Shown here piece after piece: positions 28,862 to 41,679 of a DNA stretch of 64,000 nt. Each line of letters opens with the position of its first letter. Positions within the stretch are counted from its first letter, which is position 1. Below the pieces are notes generated by a model that did not search any database, was not told the origin of the DNA, and saw nothing but the letters and a program-made list of their open reading frames with translations. Both the position numbers and the translations under genes were made by a program. Source of the stretch: Aquella oligotrophica (GTDB taxonomy: Bacteria; Pseudomonadota; Gammaproteobacteria; Burkholderiales; UBA11063); contig NZ_CP024847.1 in the NCBI RefSeq assembly GCF_002892535.1, positions 2,542,001-2,606,000 of the forward strand, given 5' to 3'.

Positions 28862-29611
28862 CTACTTACCTTTTTCAAGGATTTCCTGAAGTAGCCGAGA
28901 TTCTTCTTTTGTAAATTCACGGTTTTCAAGCAAATCAGGACGTCTTTGATAAGTTCGCCATAAGCTTTGCTGCAACCGCCACTTTTTTATCAGGCTATGG
29001 TTACCTGACAATAATACCTCCGGCACTGAATTACCATTATAATCCCGTGGCTGGGTATAATGCGGATAATCCAGAAGTCCATCCATAAATGAATCATTTA
29101 ATGCTGATTCACTGGTATTTAATGCTCCGGGCATCTGCCGCGCAATTGCATCAATCAGCAACTGGGCTGGCAATTCGCCACCTGAGACCACAAAATCACC
29201 TACTGATAGTTCTAGATCAACATTTCGTTCAATAAAACGCTCATCTACCCCTTCATAGCGTCCACAGATCATAATTAACCCCTGCTCTAAAGCAAGTTGA
29301 TTAACTAAGCTTTGCGTAATTTTTTGCCCCTGAGGCGACAGATAAATTACTTTGGAATGATTTATGCCTTGTTTAGCATGTGACAATTTTGCATTTTCTA
29401 GGGCTTTTTCAAGCGGCTCAATCATCATAACCATTCCTGGACCACCACCAAAGCTTTTATCATCAATCCGATGATAATTATCAGTCGTGTAATCACGTGG
29501 ATTTATTGCATCTAATTGAAACAGATTATTGTTTTGTGCTCGCCCAACTATACCATAGCGCCGCAACACATCAAACATTTCTGGAAAAATGGTAATGACA
29601 CTAAAGATCAA
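28862..29611 (-). CDS. trmD: tRNA (guanine-N1)-methyltransferase
   Basis: TrmD makes m1G37 in tRNA, which prevents frameshifting. The 249-residue SPOUT protein includes [17 protein letters not shown], the knot region [13 protein letters not shown] and [14 protein letters not shown], and ends with the usual helical C-terminal domain. It overlaps rimM by four bases. Confidence 0.98.
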   Translation of the reverse strand: MIFSVITIFPEMFDVLRRYGIVGRAQNNNLFQLDAINPRDYTTDNYHRIDDKSFGGGPGMVMMIEPLEKALENAKLSHAKQGINHSKVIYLSPQGQKITQSLVNQLALEQGLIMICGRYEGVDERFIERNVDLELSVGDFVVSGGELPAQLLIDAIARQMPGALNTSESALNDSFMDGLLDYPHYTQPRDYNGNSVPEVLLSGNHSLIKKWRLQQSLWRTYQRRPDLLENREFTKEESRLLQEILEKGK

Positions 29612-30117
29612 TAATCAAGTCCCCAGTCAACTGTAATCTGTTTCTGCTGAAGATCAACTTTGATAACATGACGCGCAACAAACGGGATTAAGCGTTCAGT
29701 TTTATCGTCTTTTACTATCAACACATCATTAGCGCCAGTTTCCATGAGATCAGTAACTAGCCCAAGGTTTTCACCTTCAAGATTAACTACCGATAACCCA
29801 ATCAAATCAACCCAATAATATTCGTCTTCTTCAGCTTCCGGAAATTGCTCTCGTGGTACTGCTACAGTTGTTCCTTTTAAAGAAAACGCAGCATCCCGAT
29901 CATCAATTCCGATAAATTTTGCGTGAAAGATACCATCACGAGCAAAACTTGATTCAATTGTTACTGATTTCCAGCTGCTATCCTTACCCAGAAAAAGCTC
30001 CGGATACTCATCAAGTGAGTCTGAATATTCAGTACTGACTTTAACCTTAACCCAGCCTTTTACGCCAAACGGACCAGCTATATAACCCATCGGCACTAGA
30101 TTAGCGGCTATTGTCAT
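29608..30117 (-). CDS. rimM: Ribosome maturation factor RimM
   Basis: RimM helps assemble the 30S head by binding S19. The 169-residue protein has the N-terminal [17 protein letters not shown] motif and a C-terminal PRC-barrel ([16 protein letters not shown], with [14 protein letters not shown]). It lies three bases after rpsP and overlaps trmD. Confidence 0.97.
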   Translation of the reverse strand: MTIAANLVPMGYIAGPFGVKGWVKVKVSTEYSDSLDEYPELFLGKDSSWKSVTIESSFARDGIFHAKFIGIDDRDAAFSLKGTTVAVPREQFPEAEEDEYYWVDLIGLSVVNLEGENLGLVTDLMETGANDVLIVKDDKTERLIPFVARHVIKVDLQQKQITVDWGLDY

Positions 30118-30120
30118 GAA

Positions 30121-30360
30121 TTATTTATTATTTTTCAATAATTTTTTTACAGCAGGCGAAACTTGAGCACCAACTGAAGTCCAATAACCAACACGCTCAG
30201 AATTGATGCGCACAGCTTCAACACCTTCAGAAGGAACTGGATTATAAAAGCCTAATTTTTCAATAAAACGACCATCACGACGTGAACGTGAATCAGTTGC
30301 CACGATACTGAAGTATGGACGATTATGGCTTCCACCACGTGCTAAACGGATAACAACCAT
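30121..30360 (-). CDS. rpsP: 30S ribosomal protein S16
   Basis: S16 is an early-binding small-subunit protein. The 79-residue product begins [20 protein letters not shown] and includes [19 protein letters not shown]. It is the first gene of the four-gene operon. The 278 bases upstream, to 30638, hold only the terminator of the neighbouring gene and presumably the promoter. Confidence 0.98.
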   Translation of the reverse strand: MVVIRLARGGSHNRPYFSIVATDSRSRRDGRFIEKLGFYNPVPSEGVEAVRINSERVGYWTSVGAQVSPAVKKLLKNNK

Positions 30361-30571
30361 TACTAAATCCTTTTAATGTAATATACTTAAAATAAGCCCG
30401 TTATTTTAACTTAAATTTATAAAAAATGTCAATGTATAACTTTTAAAACCATACACAGTAATTTGCAGATAGATATTCCACACCAATTTCCAGCAGCATA
30501 AACCATAGGCGAACAGTAGTAACAAATAAGCTACAACCCTACCGCAAATAGTGAAAAATAAAAGAAAACAA

Positions 30572-30590
30572 CCACCGTAAACTACGGTGG
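30572..30590 (-). terminator. Terminator of the chitin-binding protein gene
   Basis: CCACCGTA-AAC-TACGGTGG forms a perfect 8-bp stem. On the minus strand it is followed by TTGTTTTCTTTT. It lies 49 bases after the stop of the minus-strand gene at 30639. Confidence 0.8.
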
Positions 30591-30638
30591 CCGTCAAGGA
30601 TCTTTACACTATCTTTGTTTCTGTGTGCTTACTGTGTT

Positions 30639-31775
30639 CTACCAGAAACTATGTCCTGCACCTGCTACAGATACACTATTACTTACCACTGTCCATGCAT
30701 CTGACCAGCTAGTCCCTGTTCCCGGTGCATAAACCGATGGAGCCTGATTACACCATCCGGTGTAAGGAAATGGTTTACACTCATAAGTCTTACCATCTGT
30801 ACCCTTAATACGATCACCTGCCTTATAGTTAGGGTAACCTTCCGGATATACCCCTGCTTGTGGTGTTGGCTCTGGATTGATATGTGTACCTACTGCTATA
30901 TTTACTGCAGGATTGTTCTTCTCTACTTCATCATTAAACGCATGGTTTAGGAATGTTCCTGCTGATTTTGATGTCGTTGATCCACTTTGATTACCTGATA
31001 CTGCACTAATCTTAAAGTAAGAACCTTTGTTCTCTAATGGGCTTTGCTCTAATGTAACTTTACCATTAGTAGCTGGAGTTACTGTTGCACGATCATAATA
31101 AACACTTGCTGTTGCCGACAATGCACATTTCCCAGTTGGTCCATCCATCTTCTCTAGAAGAGCACTGGTTGCGCCTAGCGTAATGTTTCTTGCTGTTTCC
31201 CCAGCTTGGATTGTTGGACCACCCAGTACCATCATCGGACAGGTTGTATTATTAGTTATTGTTGCTCGAATTACACTTGGGTATTGGTAATCCGGTTGTA
31301 CTGGTTTTGGTTTCTCACTTGATGGAATAACTCCACCACCATTTACTGTCAGAACCGCATTATGTGTCTGACCAGCGGATAATTTAATTGAAGCATTATT
31401 TAATGGCTGGCTTTGCCCGTCAACCTGTAGTACACCACCAAATGGGTTACTGATTGTCGAGAATGAACTCCCTTGGATTGCAGTCAGAGTAAACGAATCA
31501 TCTTCTTTTGCTCCTGAGTGATTCCCAGCAGTTGATAATAGCACTGAACCAGCTGCTATCTCACAATGGTATGAACCATCAGAATATGAAGCATATTCGG
31601 TTACTGCATATGTACCATCTGAATTTATTGTTGCTGTGCCTGTACCACCAGGAGCTACTGTACTACCATTTACTGATACTGGGCATACTGTATTATTTTG
31701 TAACTGAACATTTATATTACTTGCAAAAGCATTTACTGAACCAATTGCAGCTAAAGCGATAAGTAGTTTTTTCAT
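30639..31775 (-). CDS. Secreted protein with C-terminal CBM5/12-type chitin-binding module
   Basis: The ATG at 31775 follows AAGGAGAC and opens a signal peptide (KKLLIALAAIGSVNAFAS); an in-frame extension to 31835 is rejected. The mature protein has two related beta domains, each starting with an NNT-CP motif (about residues 25-150 and 175-300), then a linker and a 55-residue module with YKAGDRIKGTDGKTYECK, FPYTGWCN and YAPGTGTSWSDAW. The module is almost the same as the C-terminal one of the chitinase at 49668 and like those of GbpA-type adhesins. No catalytic domain is seen, so it is probably a chitin adhesin or substrate-targeting protein. Confidence 0.85.
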   Translation of the reverse strand: MKKLLIALAAIGSVNAFASNINVQLQNNTVCPVSVNGSTVAPGGTGTATINSDGTYAVTEYASYSDGSYHCEIAAGSVLLSTAGNHSGAKEDDSFTLTAIQGSSFSTISNPFGGVLQVDGQSQPLNNASIKLSAGQTHNAVLTVNGGGVIPSSEKPKPVQPDYQYPSVIRATITNNTTCPMMVLGGPTIQAGETARNITLGATSALLEKMDGPTGKCALSATASVYYDRATVTPATNGKVTLEQSPLENKGSYFKISAVSGNQSGSTTSKSAGTFLNHAFNDEVEKNNPAVNIAVGTHINPEPTPQAGVYPEGYPNYKAGDRIKGTDGKTYECKPFPYTGWCNQAPSVYAPGTGTSWSDAWTVVSNSVSVAGAGHSFW

Positions 31776-32222
31776 TTGATGTCTCCTTGACGTATGTTTT
31801 TTACTTTTTTGCTTACCGGGCTTTTTATTTCCCATGACGCTATATTAACAATTCATCACACAGTCTGAATATAGCTAACTACGCAATCTACCTATACGAT
31901 TTTGAGGCATCTAAACTCACCCCTTTAGAAAGGAATATCAACTAACTAAATACAGCTAATAGTACTTACACATACAATACCCTACCATCAAATCAATAAC
32001 ATAATTAGCCTGACAAATTTGCTTGGTATCATTGGATTAACAAGTATTGATATTACATCAATTTAGAAATTATGAATTGACACGGTAATGTGGTTATGCA
32101 TTTATCAGACCTACCATACCAACACTTTTAATAAAAGCAGCAACTTCATTAAATAGTTGCCGCTGAAATTGTAAGCTAGTGAGCAGATTGGGTAACTTAC
32201 AATGTAGTTATTAATTAGCCAT
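31776..32222. promoter_or_regulatory. Intergenic region with first copy of a 67-bp repeat
   Basis: No gene is visible. The region carries the promoter of the chitin-binding protein gene and, at 31996-32063, the first copy of a direct repeat. An imperfect hairpin (GCAGCAACT near 32138 with AGTTGCCGC near 32154) could terminate the pilin transcript on the minus strand. Confidence 0.4.
31996..32063 (-). repeat. 67-bp dispersed direct repeat, copy 1
   Basis: This sequence matches 32849-32915 with few mismatches, sharing ATAACATAATTAGCC, ACAAATTTG and GATTAACAAGTATTGATAT. It ends in ATTGATATTACATCAAT, an imperfect palindrome. It lies about 220 bases upstream of the chitin-binding protein gene. 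Confidence 0.75.
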
Positions 32223-32684
32223 CTATTGACAAGCAGTTGGTATATATGCTCGATCCATTCTATAGGCTCCAGATTGACCTAAAGCAGTACACTTCCAGGT
32301 TAAGGTGGCATCAGAGTTTACTGTAACAAGAAATCTTAGATCATTCGCGTATGAAGTAGATAATCCAGGTATTGAAAAGGTTACTCTTATAAAAGGGTTA
32401 CTGTTACTACCACCAGGTGTGGGGACTACTACTTCTACATTCGTTACGTATTGCCCAGTTATGTTAGTTGCTAATCCCGCCTGATCATTAGTAGTGGGGA
32501 ATTCATGGTTCGTCATATAATACTCATTAACGGCTAGCTCAGCATTATTAGCGAATATAAATACTTCTGACATCTTAGAACGGATAGTATATGATTGATA
32601 TGCGGGTACTGCAATAGCTGCTAAAATACCAATAACTGCAACAGCAATCATTAATTCAATCATTGTAAAACCTTGACGTTTCAT
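32223..32684 (-). CDS. Type IV pilin
   Basis: This 153-residue prepilin has a short leader (MKRQG) cleaved before the methylated Phe, then the classical hydrophobic helix FTMIELMIAVAVIGILAAIA with Glu5 of the mature protein. The C-terminal region has one Cys pair (WKCTALG and PTACQ) forming the disulfide loop. It is a major-pilin-like subunit for twitching, DNA uptake or surface attachment. It stands alone without pilus assembly genes, which is usual for pilA. Confidence 0.93.
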   Translation of the reverse strand: MKRQGFTMIELMIAVAVIGILAAIAVPAYQSYTIRSKMSEVFIFANNAELAVNEYYMTNHEFPTTNDQAGLATNITGQYVTNVEVVVPTPGGSNSNPFIRVTFSIPGLSTSYANDLRFLVTVNSDATLTWKCTALGQSGAYRMDRAYIPTACQ

Positions 32685-33221
32685 AGACTATGCTTCAAAA
32701 ATAGGGTTGTAATAAGCGCTATATTCAACTTAAACATCAAAGTATCAAAGTCTAAAAGCTTATTTGATATAACTAATAATTCTACCAGCTACTAGATATT
32801 TAACAAAAGCACAAAAATTGCACTTGACATTTCTAGCGCGAACTCGGGATAACATAATTAGCCCACAAATTTGGTTGGTGTCATTTGATTAACAAGTATT
32901 GATATAATATCAATTGTGACAAACATAACATTTATATTTGCAAGCAATTAATTAAGCATTGTAAATCTGGTTACTTTAAACAAAAAAGCCATTAATATCC
33001 ATATTTGCATAAAGTCAAAAACAATGTTAAACTCTGCTGTGATTAAGTATTGCTGTCACTTATAAATTTGTCTAAGGGATAAATTTTATTTCTAGTATTA
33101 GTTGTACTATCGACTTATTTTAATGAATTATAAGAATAAAATATCCTTATTACAAGTTAACATTTGTTATAAAAAACACTCAAATTCAACCATATGTTTA
33201 CAAACTCAAGGAGATCGTCGA
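32685..33221. promoter_or_regulatory. Divergent promoter region of pilin and TPR lipoprotein, with repeat copy 2
   Basis: No gene is visible in these 537 bases. The region contains the second copy of the 67-bp repeat (32849-32915), upstream of the pilin gene. A start as early as 33102 for the next gene is possible but lacks a ribosome site. Confidence 0.4.
32849..32915 (-). repeat. 67-bp dispersed direct repeat, copy 2, with perfect palindrome
   Basis: This is the partner of 31996-32063 in the same orientation. It contains ATTGATATAATATCAAT (32898-32914), a perfect 17-bp palindrome that could be a regulator site. It sits about 165 bases upstream of the pilin start. Confidence 0.75.
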
Positions 33222-34244
33222 ATGAAAAATAGATTTCTGCTAAGTCAGGCATTAATAGCAACAGGAAGTTTAATTTTATTCGGCTGTGCTACTATGAGCG
33301 CGCAGACAACACAACAATACTTAACCGCCACAAAAGAAAATTTGACAATAAACCCTCAACTTGCAGTTGAATCAAGCACAAAAATCATACAAAGTGGCAA
33401 GCCAAATGCCGAAGCATACCATCTGCGAGGATTAGCCTACCAGCAGCTAAATAACTTTGCAGCTTCTGAATCCGATTTCCAAACCGCATTAAAACTTGAC
33501 CAGAAAAATGAAAGTTATATGGTAAGCTATGCTAACCTATTATGCCAAGAGCAAAACTATACTAAAGCCCAAATTTACTATGATCAGGCTTATAACCAAG
33601 CCAAAAAACTAAACCACCAATTAACAAAAATTTATATCGACAATGGCGACTGTCTCACCACCCAAAATAAATTGGAACCAGCTATAGCAAGCTACACCAA
33701 TGCGCTGGCAGATGAAAGTGCTCCAGTAACTGCATATATTGGCATTGCTCACGCATACATACTTCAGGAAAACTTTCCAGTTGCCAACTACTATCTGGGT
33801 CTCTATAAAGGAATCCCAAATAAACAATACCTACAGATAAAATTAGTCACTCTTAATGGGCTGATAAAAACAGAACCAAAACTTACCAATCGGGAAAAAA
33901 TTCAACAAACCATCAATGAATTAAAAGAAGAGCTTGGCATTAAAGACAATAACCAGCAACAAGCAAGCCAAATAGCAGCTACAAATAAAATTACTAACTC
34001 TACCGCTCCAGTTACCATTGTAGTTAAAGATACAGAGAGTAAAACTACTCCGGCTACAAATACTAACAACTTTAACAGTAGAGTAAAAACAGCAGCTGAT
34101 GGCAGAAGTTACATCATCATCACGGCAGGTGATACTCTATTCAGGATTTCGATTAACAGCAAAGTAGCAATCGATAAACTTAAACAAATTAATAATCTAA
34201 AAAATAATGAAGTTGTAACTGGCAGTAAATTTTTCCTAAATTAA
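33222..34244 (+). CDS. TPR lipoprotein with C-terminal LysM domain (PilF/PilW-like)
   Basis: The ATG at 33222 follows AAGGAG and gives a lipoprotein signal (SLILFGCATMS, Cys about residue 22). Residues 60-230 hold about four TPR repeats (AYHLRGLAYQQLNNFAASES and similar). The C-terminus is a LysM-type module (YIIITAGDTLFRISINSKV) expected to bind peptidoglycan. PilF/PilW proteins are outer-membrane TPR lipoproteins that help assemble the pilus secretin, but they lack LysM. The neighbouring pilin supports a pilus role. Confidence 0.78.
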   Translation: MKNRFLLSQALIATGSLILFGCATMSAQTTQQYLTATKENLTINPQLAVESSTKIIQSGKPNAEAYHLRGLAYQQLNNFAASESDFQTALKLDQKNESYMVSYANLLCQEQNYTKAQIYYDQAYNQAKKLNHQLTKIYIDNGDCLTTQNKLEPAIASYTNALADESAPVTAYIGIAHAYILQENFPVANYYLGLYKGIPNKQYLQIKLVTLNGLIKTEPKLTNREKIQQTINELKEELGIKDNNQQQASQIAATNKITNSTAPVTIVVKDTESKTTPATNTNNFNSRVKTAADGRSYIIITAGDTLFRISINSKVAIDKLKQINNLKNNEVVTGSKFFLN

Positions 34245-34373
34245 AGAACCTAAAATAGCTGTTACACCCCTTATTTCATGCTGCGCATCATCAAGCTTCC
34301 CATCTACCACTCCAGAACTCCATTACTGGCTGTGAAGTATGATAAAATCTTGGCAAATTTATAAGGGTTTATA

Positions 34374-35357
34374 ATGGCTATTCAGTGGTTTCCGGGGCAT
34401 ATGAATCGTGCGAAAAAAGCACTACAAGAATTAAGTGAAGAAATTGATATCGTCATTGAGTTGCTTGATGCGCGCGCACCCTTTTCCAGCTGTAACCCGC
34501 TAATTCAAAATATAATTCGTTTCAAGCGTAAAATCAGGATTCTCAATAAAAGTGATCTAGCCGACCCTGAAATTAGTAAAGTATGGCTAGATTATTTTAG
34601 TCAACAAGAAAACACCACAGCTATTTTAGGCGATAAAGACAATAAGAAGCAACGCGATAAAATAATTCGCTTATGCAAAGAGCTTGCGCCTGCACGTGGT
34701 ACTAGTTTTGAAAAGCCTTTACGCGTGATGATTACCGGGATACCCAATGTTGGTAAATCAACCTTAATCAATCAACTTGTCGGCAAAAAAGCCGCTAAAA
34801 CGGGCGATGTTCCTGCGGTTACCAAAGCTAATCAGCGACTTTATGTCAGTGATACTTTTGTAATTTTTGATACCCCAGGCATGATGTGGCAAAAAATCCG
34901 CTATCCACAAATTGGTTATAATCTAGCAATCTGTAATAGTATCGGGCGTAATGCTTTAGATGAAGAATTGGTAGCTCTCTACTTAGTAGAATTTTTACAG
35001 CAAAGCATTTATCGCGATTCTTTTGCTGCACGCTATAAATTAAAGCCAGAGCAGCTTGAGTTACATTATGATAAATTGCTTGACGTACTAGCTAATAAAC
35101 GAGGCTGTATCATGTCTGGTGGCGTGATTGACCGCCAAAAAATCAGTGAAATTGTTATCCAAGATTTTCGTGATGGCAAAATCGGTAAAATTAGTTTGGA
35201 AACCCCTGAATTATGGGATAAGTGGATTAGCGAATTTGTCGAGGAAGAGGAACAATCTACTGCTGAAGAGGAAATGCATACTCGTCCAGAATATGAATAC
35301 AATGAAGAAGAGCAAAAAACTACACGACCTAATCGGACAAGCGCAAAGAAGAAATAA
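34374..35357 (+). CDS. Ribosome biogenesis GTPase, YlqF/RbgA family
   Basis: This is a circularly permuted GTPase needed for late 50S assembly. The 327 residues carry the motifs in permuted order: NKSDLAD (G4, about residue 58), then GIPNVGKST (G1, about 123), then DTPGMMW (G3, about 167). The first residues MAIQWFPGHMNRAKKAL are diagnostic. The C-terminus is a Glu-rich then basic tail, longer than usual. Confidence 0.94.
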   Translation: MAIQWFPGHMNRAKKALQELSEEIDIVIELLDARAPFSSCNPLIQNIIRFKRKIRILNKSDLADPEISKVWLDYFSQQENTTAILGDKDNKKQRDKIIRLCKELAPARGTSFEKPLRVMITGIPNVGKSTLINQLVGKKAAKTGDVPAVTKANQRLYVSDTFVIFDTPGMMWQKIRYPQIGYNLAICNSIGRNALDEELVALYLVEFLQQSIYRDSFAARYKLKPEQLELHYDKLLDVLANKRGCIMSGGVIDRQKISEIVIQDFRDGKIGKISLETPELWDKWISEFVEEEEQSTAEEEMHTRPEYEYNEEEQKTTRPNRTSAKKK

Positions 35358-35412
35358 TAAGAATATAAGTACAGAGCTATTATTTATGGTCATTAATTAT
35401 TTGATCAGATAA

Positions 35413-36437
<1,025 letters not shown>

Positions 36438-36438
<1 letters not shown>

Positions 36439-37211
36439 TGCCACAAAAGAAAAGATATTATCGTAAACTCTATAAATGGATCATTGCTGGGGTTAATCTA
36501 TATAGCTTGATTGTTATTATCTCATTTATAGCAGTATTAGCATATGGGACTATTGGTAGTTACCTGATGCGTGATGAGTTTAGTGGTATCAAAAGCCTCA
36601 ATGACTCATTCTACTATACGGTAGTTACTTACAGTACTCTTGGTGATGGAAATATTTATCCAGTTACCGAGCGAGCTAAATATCTGGTAATTACCATGGT
36701 CGTACTTGGCTTTGGTAATTTTGCCATGTTTGTCTCGGTAGTTTTTTATCAGGTTGTAAATCGCATCCAAAAAGCATTAAATAAACTTCACGGAGGGAAA
36801 CTGCATATGAAAGATCACATTATCCTATGTGGTTACAGTGTACTTACTGAATTATTAATCAGTAAGTATAATAAAAGTAATATAAAATTTATTGTCCTTG
36901 ATAATAGACCACATCCGGAATTACCAAATGAAGAAAATTTTCTGTTTGTAAACGTACCTAATCGGGCTGAAAGTCTAGCAAAAGCTAATATAGAATTCTG
37001 TAAAGCAGTAATAGCAACCTCATCACTCGATAGTGAAAATATACTTGCAGCAATCAATGCCAATAAGTTGCGTGAAGAATATGGAGCAAAGTTTAAAATT
37101 TTGGTACGGGTATTATATGAAGAAAATGCCGAACCAGCCAAACGCAATGGCGCTGATCATGTAATTTCGCCCACATTAATGGAAGCCACAGCAATTATTG
37201 GGTTATTATAA
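36438..37211 (+). CDS. Two-TM potassium channel with RCK/TrkA-N domain and unusual filter
   Basis: This 257-residue inner-membrane protein has a first helix (about residues 15-38), a pore loop, a second helix (about 78-102) and a cytosolic RCK (TrkA-N) domain starting MKDHIILCGYSVLTELLI. The pore loop reads TYSTLGDGNIYPVTE. Compared with the usual TVGYGD the filter Tyr is Asp and the following Asp is Asn, so ion selectivity may differ. It overlaps trpS by one base and is convergent with ligA. Confidence 0.87.
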
Positions 37212-37230
37212 AAATAACCCAATAGCATAA

Positions 37231-39366
<2,136 letters not shown>

Positions 39367-39447
39367 TTAAAATAATATGTATTAACCATCATTTTTAGGA
39401 TACACATAATTAAACAAGAAGTCTAGTTTGCATTAATAATATCAGAA

Positions 39448-40482
39448 CTAACCGTGAGAAAAATACTTCTCAATTAAACAATCTTTAATTTCTTGGCTAG
39501 CAAACGAGGCTTTTAACGCACTTATATTCATTTTAACTATATCATCTTCGTTAATTCCATATTTCTCGGCTAATAACCAGTATTCATTTGTCGTACTATT
39601 ATTAAACATCAACCGATCATCTGGATTCAAAGCCAAACTTACACCATTATTAAACAGATGCATTACCGGATGCTGGTCTAACTCGCTGACAACACCAGTT
39701 CCAAGATTGCTCGATAAATTAATTTCAACATGAATACCTTCATTAATCATACGCTTGATAACTTCATTAACCAATCGCTCATCTTTATGATTAAGTATTT
39801 GACAAGCATGTCCAATCCGCAACGCCTTATTGTCCAAAGCCTCAATAATTGAAAAAATATCCCCAGCTTCACCTGCATGCACTGTTAATGGAATATTATG
39901 CTTATGAAGCAAATCTAAGGTGTTTTTTTGCCGAGACAATGGGAATCCAATATCCGCACCAGCAAAGTCAAAACCAACAACCTTTTCACCATAAAATTCT
40001 ACACAGAGTTTTGCAAGCTCAAAATTGATCTCGTCAGTGAAATTTCTGATTCCACAGATAAGGATACCGTACTCAATTCCAAAATCACGCTTGCCTTGCT
40101 CCATCCCTAGAATAATGCTATCCATAACTTCGCTATAACTTAAACCCTGCTGAAGATGTAGGAATGGGCAAAACCTACTTTCTACATAAATTACATTGTC
40201 ATTGGCAAAATCAGCCATCATTTCATAGGCAACTCGGCGTAGAGATTCAGGAGTTTGCATCACTGAACATGATACACTAAAAGCATTAAGACAGCGAAAT
40301 AAATCTTTAGCAACTGATTCATTATAAAACCATTCTGCTAATTTCTCCGGCTCGCTAATGGGTAAATCAATATGCTGCTGGTTTGCAAGTTCAACAATTG
40401 TTGTGGCTCGTAGCCCACCATCAAGATGATCGTGTAACACGACTTTGGGCATACTACGAATTTCACTAAATGACAACATCAT
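39448..40482 (-). CDS. add: Adenosine deaminase
   Basis: This zinc hydrolase converts adenosine to inosine. The HDHLDG metal motif is near the N-terminus, with TVHAGE (catalytic Glu), EINLSSNLGTG and LNPDDRLMF (metal Asp) later. Length (345 residues) is normal. I prefer the ATG at 40482, or the next one at 40479, because AGGAAAG lies just upstream, whereas the ATG at 40497 would place this site inside the gene. A His-Asp-Gly-Gly variation near HLDGGLRA is common to one adenosine deaminase branch. Confidence 0.92.
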   Translation of the reverse strand: MMLSFSEIRSMPKVVLHDHLDGGLRATTIVELANQQHIDLPISEPEKLAEWFYNESVAKDLFRCLNAFSVSCSVMQTPESLRRVAYEMMADFANDNVIYVESRFCPFLHLQQGLSYSEVMDSIILGMEQGKRDFGIEYGILICGIRNFTDEINFELAKLCVEFYGEKVVGFDFAGADIGFPLSRQKNTLDLLHKHNIPLTVHAGEAGDIFSIIEALDNKALRIGHACQILNHKDERLVNEVIKRMINEGIHVEINLSSNLGTGVVSELDQHPVMHLFNNGVSLALNPDDRLMFNNSTTNEYWLLAEKYGINEDDIVKMNISALKASFASQEIKDCLIEKYFSHG

Positions 40483-40551
40483 TACTTTCCTAGCCATTAA
40501 CTCTGAAGTTTCAGAAGCTGGCTAACGCAATATTAGCTTTTTACTTGTTTA

Positions 40552-41679
40552 TTATGGGAATACACGCATAATTAATGCTGACCCCAGCTGTACACCCTGA
40601 CGATTCATATTATTAATGTACACATTTACCTGCTTAACTAGAGTATTATAATCCTTCTCAGCAAGTACCAGTTTGTTATTTGTGAGTAATCTTGACTCAA
40701 AAATCTGCATATAATCTTCAGCAAAATCAAAAATACTTTCAACTGCAAGCATTGGATATTCTAAATGTTGTAATTTAGCATTAATTGAAAGAAGCTGGTA
40801 CGATGATTTTAGATTTAATGGTTTATCAAATTCATCACCAATACGGAACAAAGTTCTGCCATTTTCTATTTTCTCAAAATAACCATGATTAAAACTAAAA
40901 CCCTTACTATCAAAATATTTCTGCAAATGACGAAACTCAAGCTTATCTTTATTCACTAGATACAAGGCAAGCTCAAGTTCAACATTATTTAATCCCTTCA
41001 ATTGTTGCTGAAGTTTTCTGATTTGTAACTCTGAATCCGTTTGTCGGATATGAGCTTCATGATGAAGAGCAAATTTGGCTAATTCATTATAAATGTTGTT
41101 TAATTGCAAATCATTGACCACGCCTTCGTTATCAACTAGCGTTAAAACCAGTTTTAAGCCCCGGACAATATACTTATTTCCCGCCTGATAGATTTGCCAA
41201 CCACCACTTTTATCAAGAACAAAGAAAACATAACTTTTAGTAATATACTGGCTAATGTCCGGTAACATTTTAATTTTCACTGCTTTAGGAAAAGTTATGT
41301 CAATGACATGATCAAGTTCACGCTCAACAATATTTGCATATGGAAACTCTATCTTGTCATAATCTATAAAATCAATGTCTTTTGGCTGTTTTATAACTTC
41401 ACTATCATTTAATAATGGATCAAACGCCATTTCTGCCTGTTCAAGTTTATCCTGCTCATGGATTACACGATCTTCAACCGAACTCTTAAATGCTGAAATT
41501 TCATTTGCCTGATTATCAAAAATCAATCCCTGATCGTGTTTGATCACATCATCAGCAGCCTGATTAAAATTTGCTTCGATAATTTTCTTAAATTTATGCT
41601 CTTGATAAATATAATAAACTATTATTGCTAAAACTATTACCGCAATAATAACGACTATACTAAGCTGTACTTCATTCAT
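40552..41679 (-). CDS. zipA: Cell division protein ZipA
   Basis: ZipA ties FtsZ to the membrane in the division ring. The 375-residue protein has an N-terminal membrane helix (LSIVVIIAVIVLAIIVYYIY, starting near residue 5), a charged linker and a C-terminal FtsZ-binding domain from about residue 240. Sequence similarity is modest, but layout and proximity to ligA agree. I chose the ATG at 41679 after TTGAGG. It overlaps darP by eight bases. Confidence 0.8.
   Translation of the reverse strand: MNEVQLSIVVIIAVIVLAIIVYYIYQEHKFKKIIEANFNQAADDVIKHDQGLIFDNQANEISAFKSSVEDRVIHEQDKLEQAEMAFDPLLNDSEVIKQPKDIDFIDYDKIEFPYANIVERELDHVIDITFPKAVKIKMLPDISQYITKSYVFFVLDKSGGWQIYQAGNKYIVRGLKLVLTLVDNEGVVNDLQLNNIYNELAKFALHHEAHIRQTDSELQIRKLQQQLKGLNNVELELALYLVNKDKLEFRHLQKYFDSKGFSFNHGYFEKIENGRTLFRIGDEFDKPLNLKSSYQLLSINAKLQHLEYPMLAVESIFDFAEDYMQIFESRLLTNNKLVLAEKDYNTLVKQVNVYINNMNRQGVQLGSALIMRVFP

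Noticed and set aside
32223-32684. Phase-variable pilin cassette system
   Set aside because: Only one intact pilin and no silent pilS-like partial copies are visible; the two pilins in the window are not close enough to be cassettes.
37200-37220. Hairpin GGGTTATT/AATAACCC as terminator between the K+ channel and ligA genes
   Set aside because: It includes the stop codon of the channel gene and has no T-run on either strand; too weak to list as a terminator.
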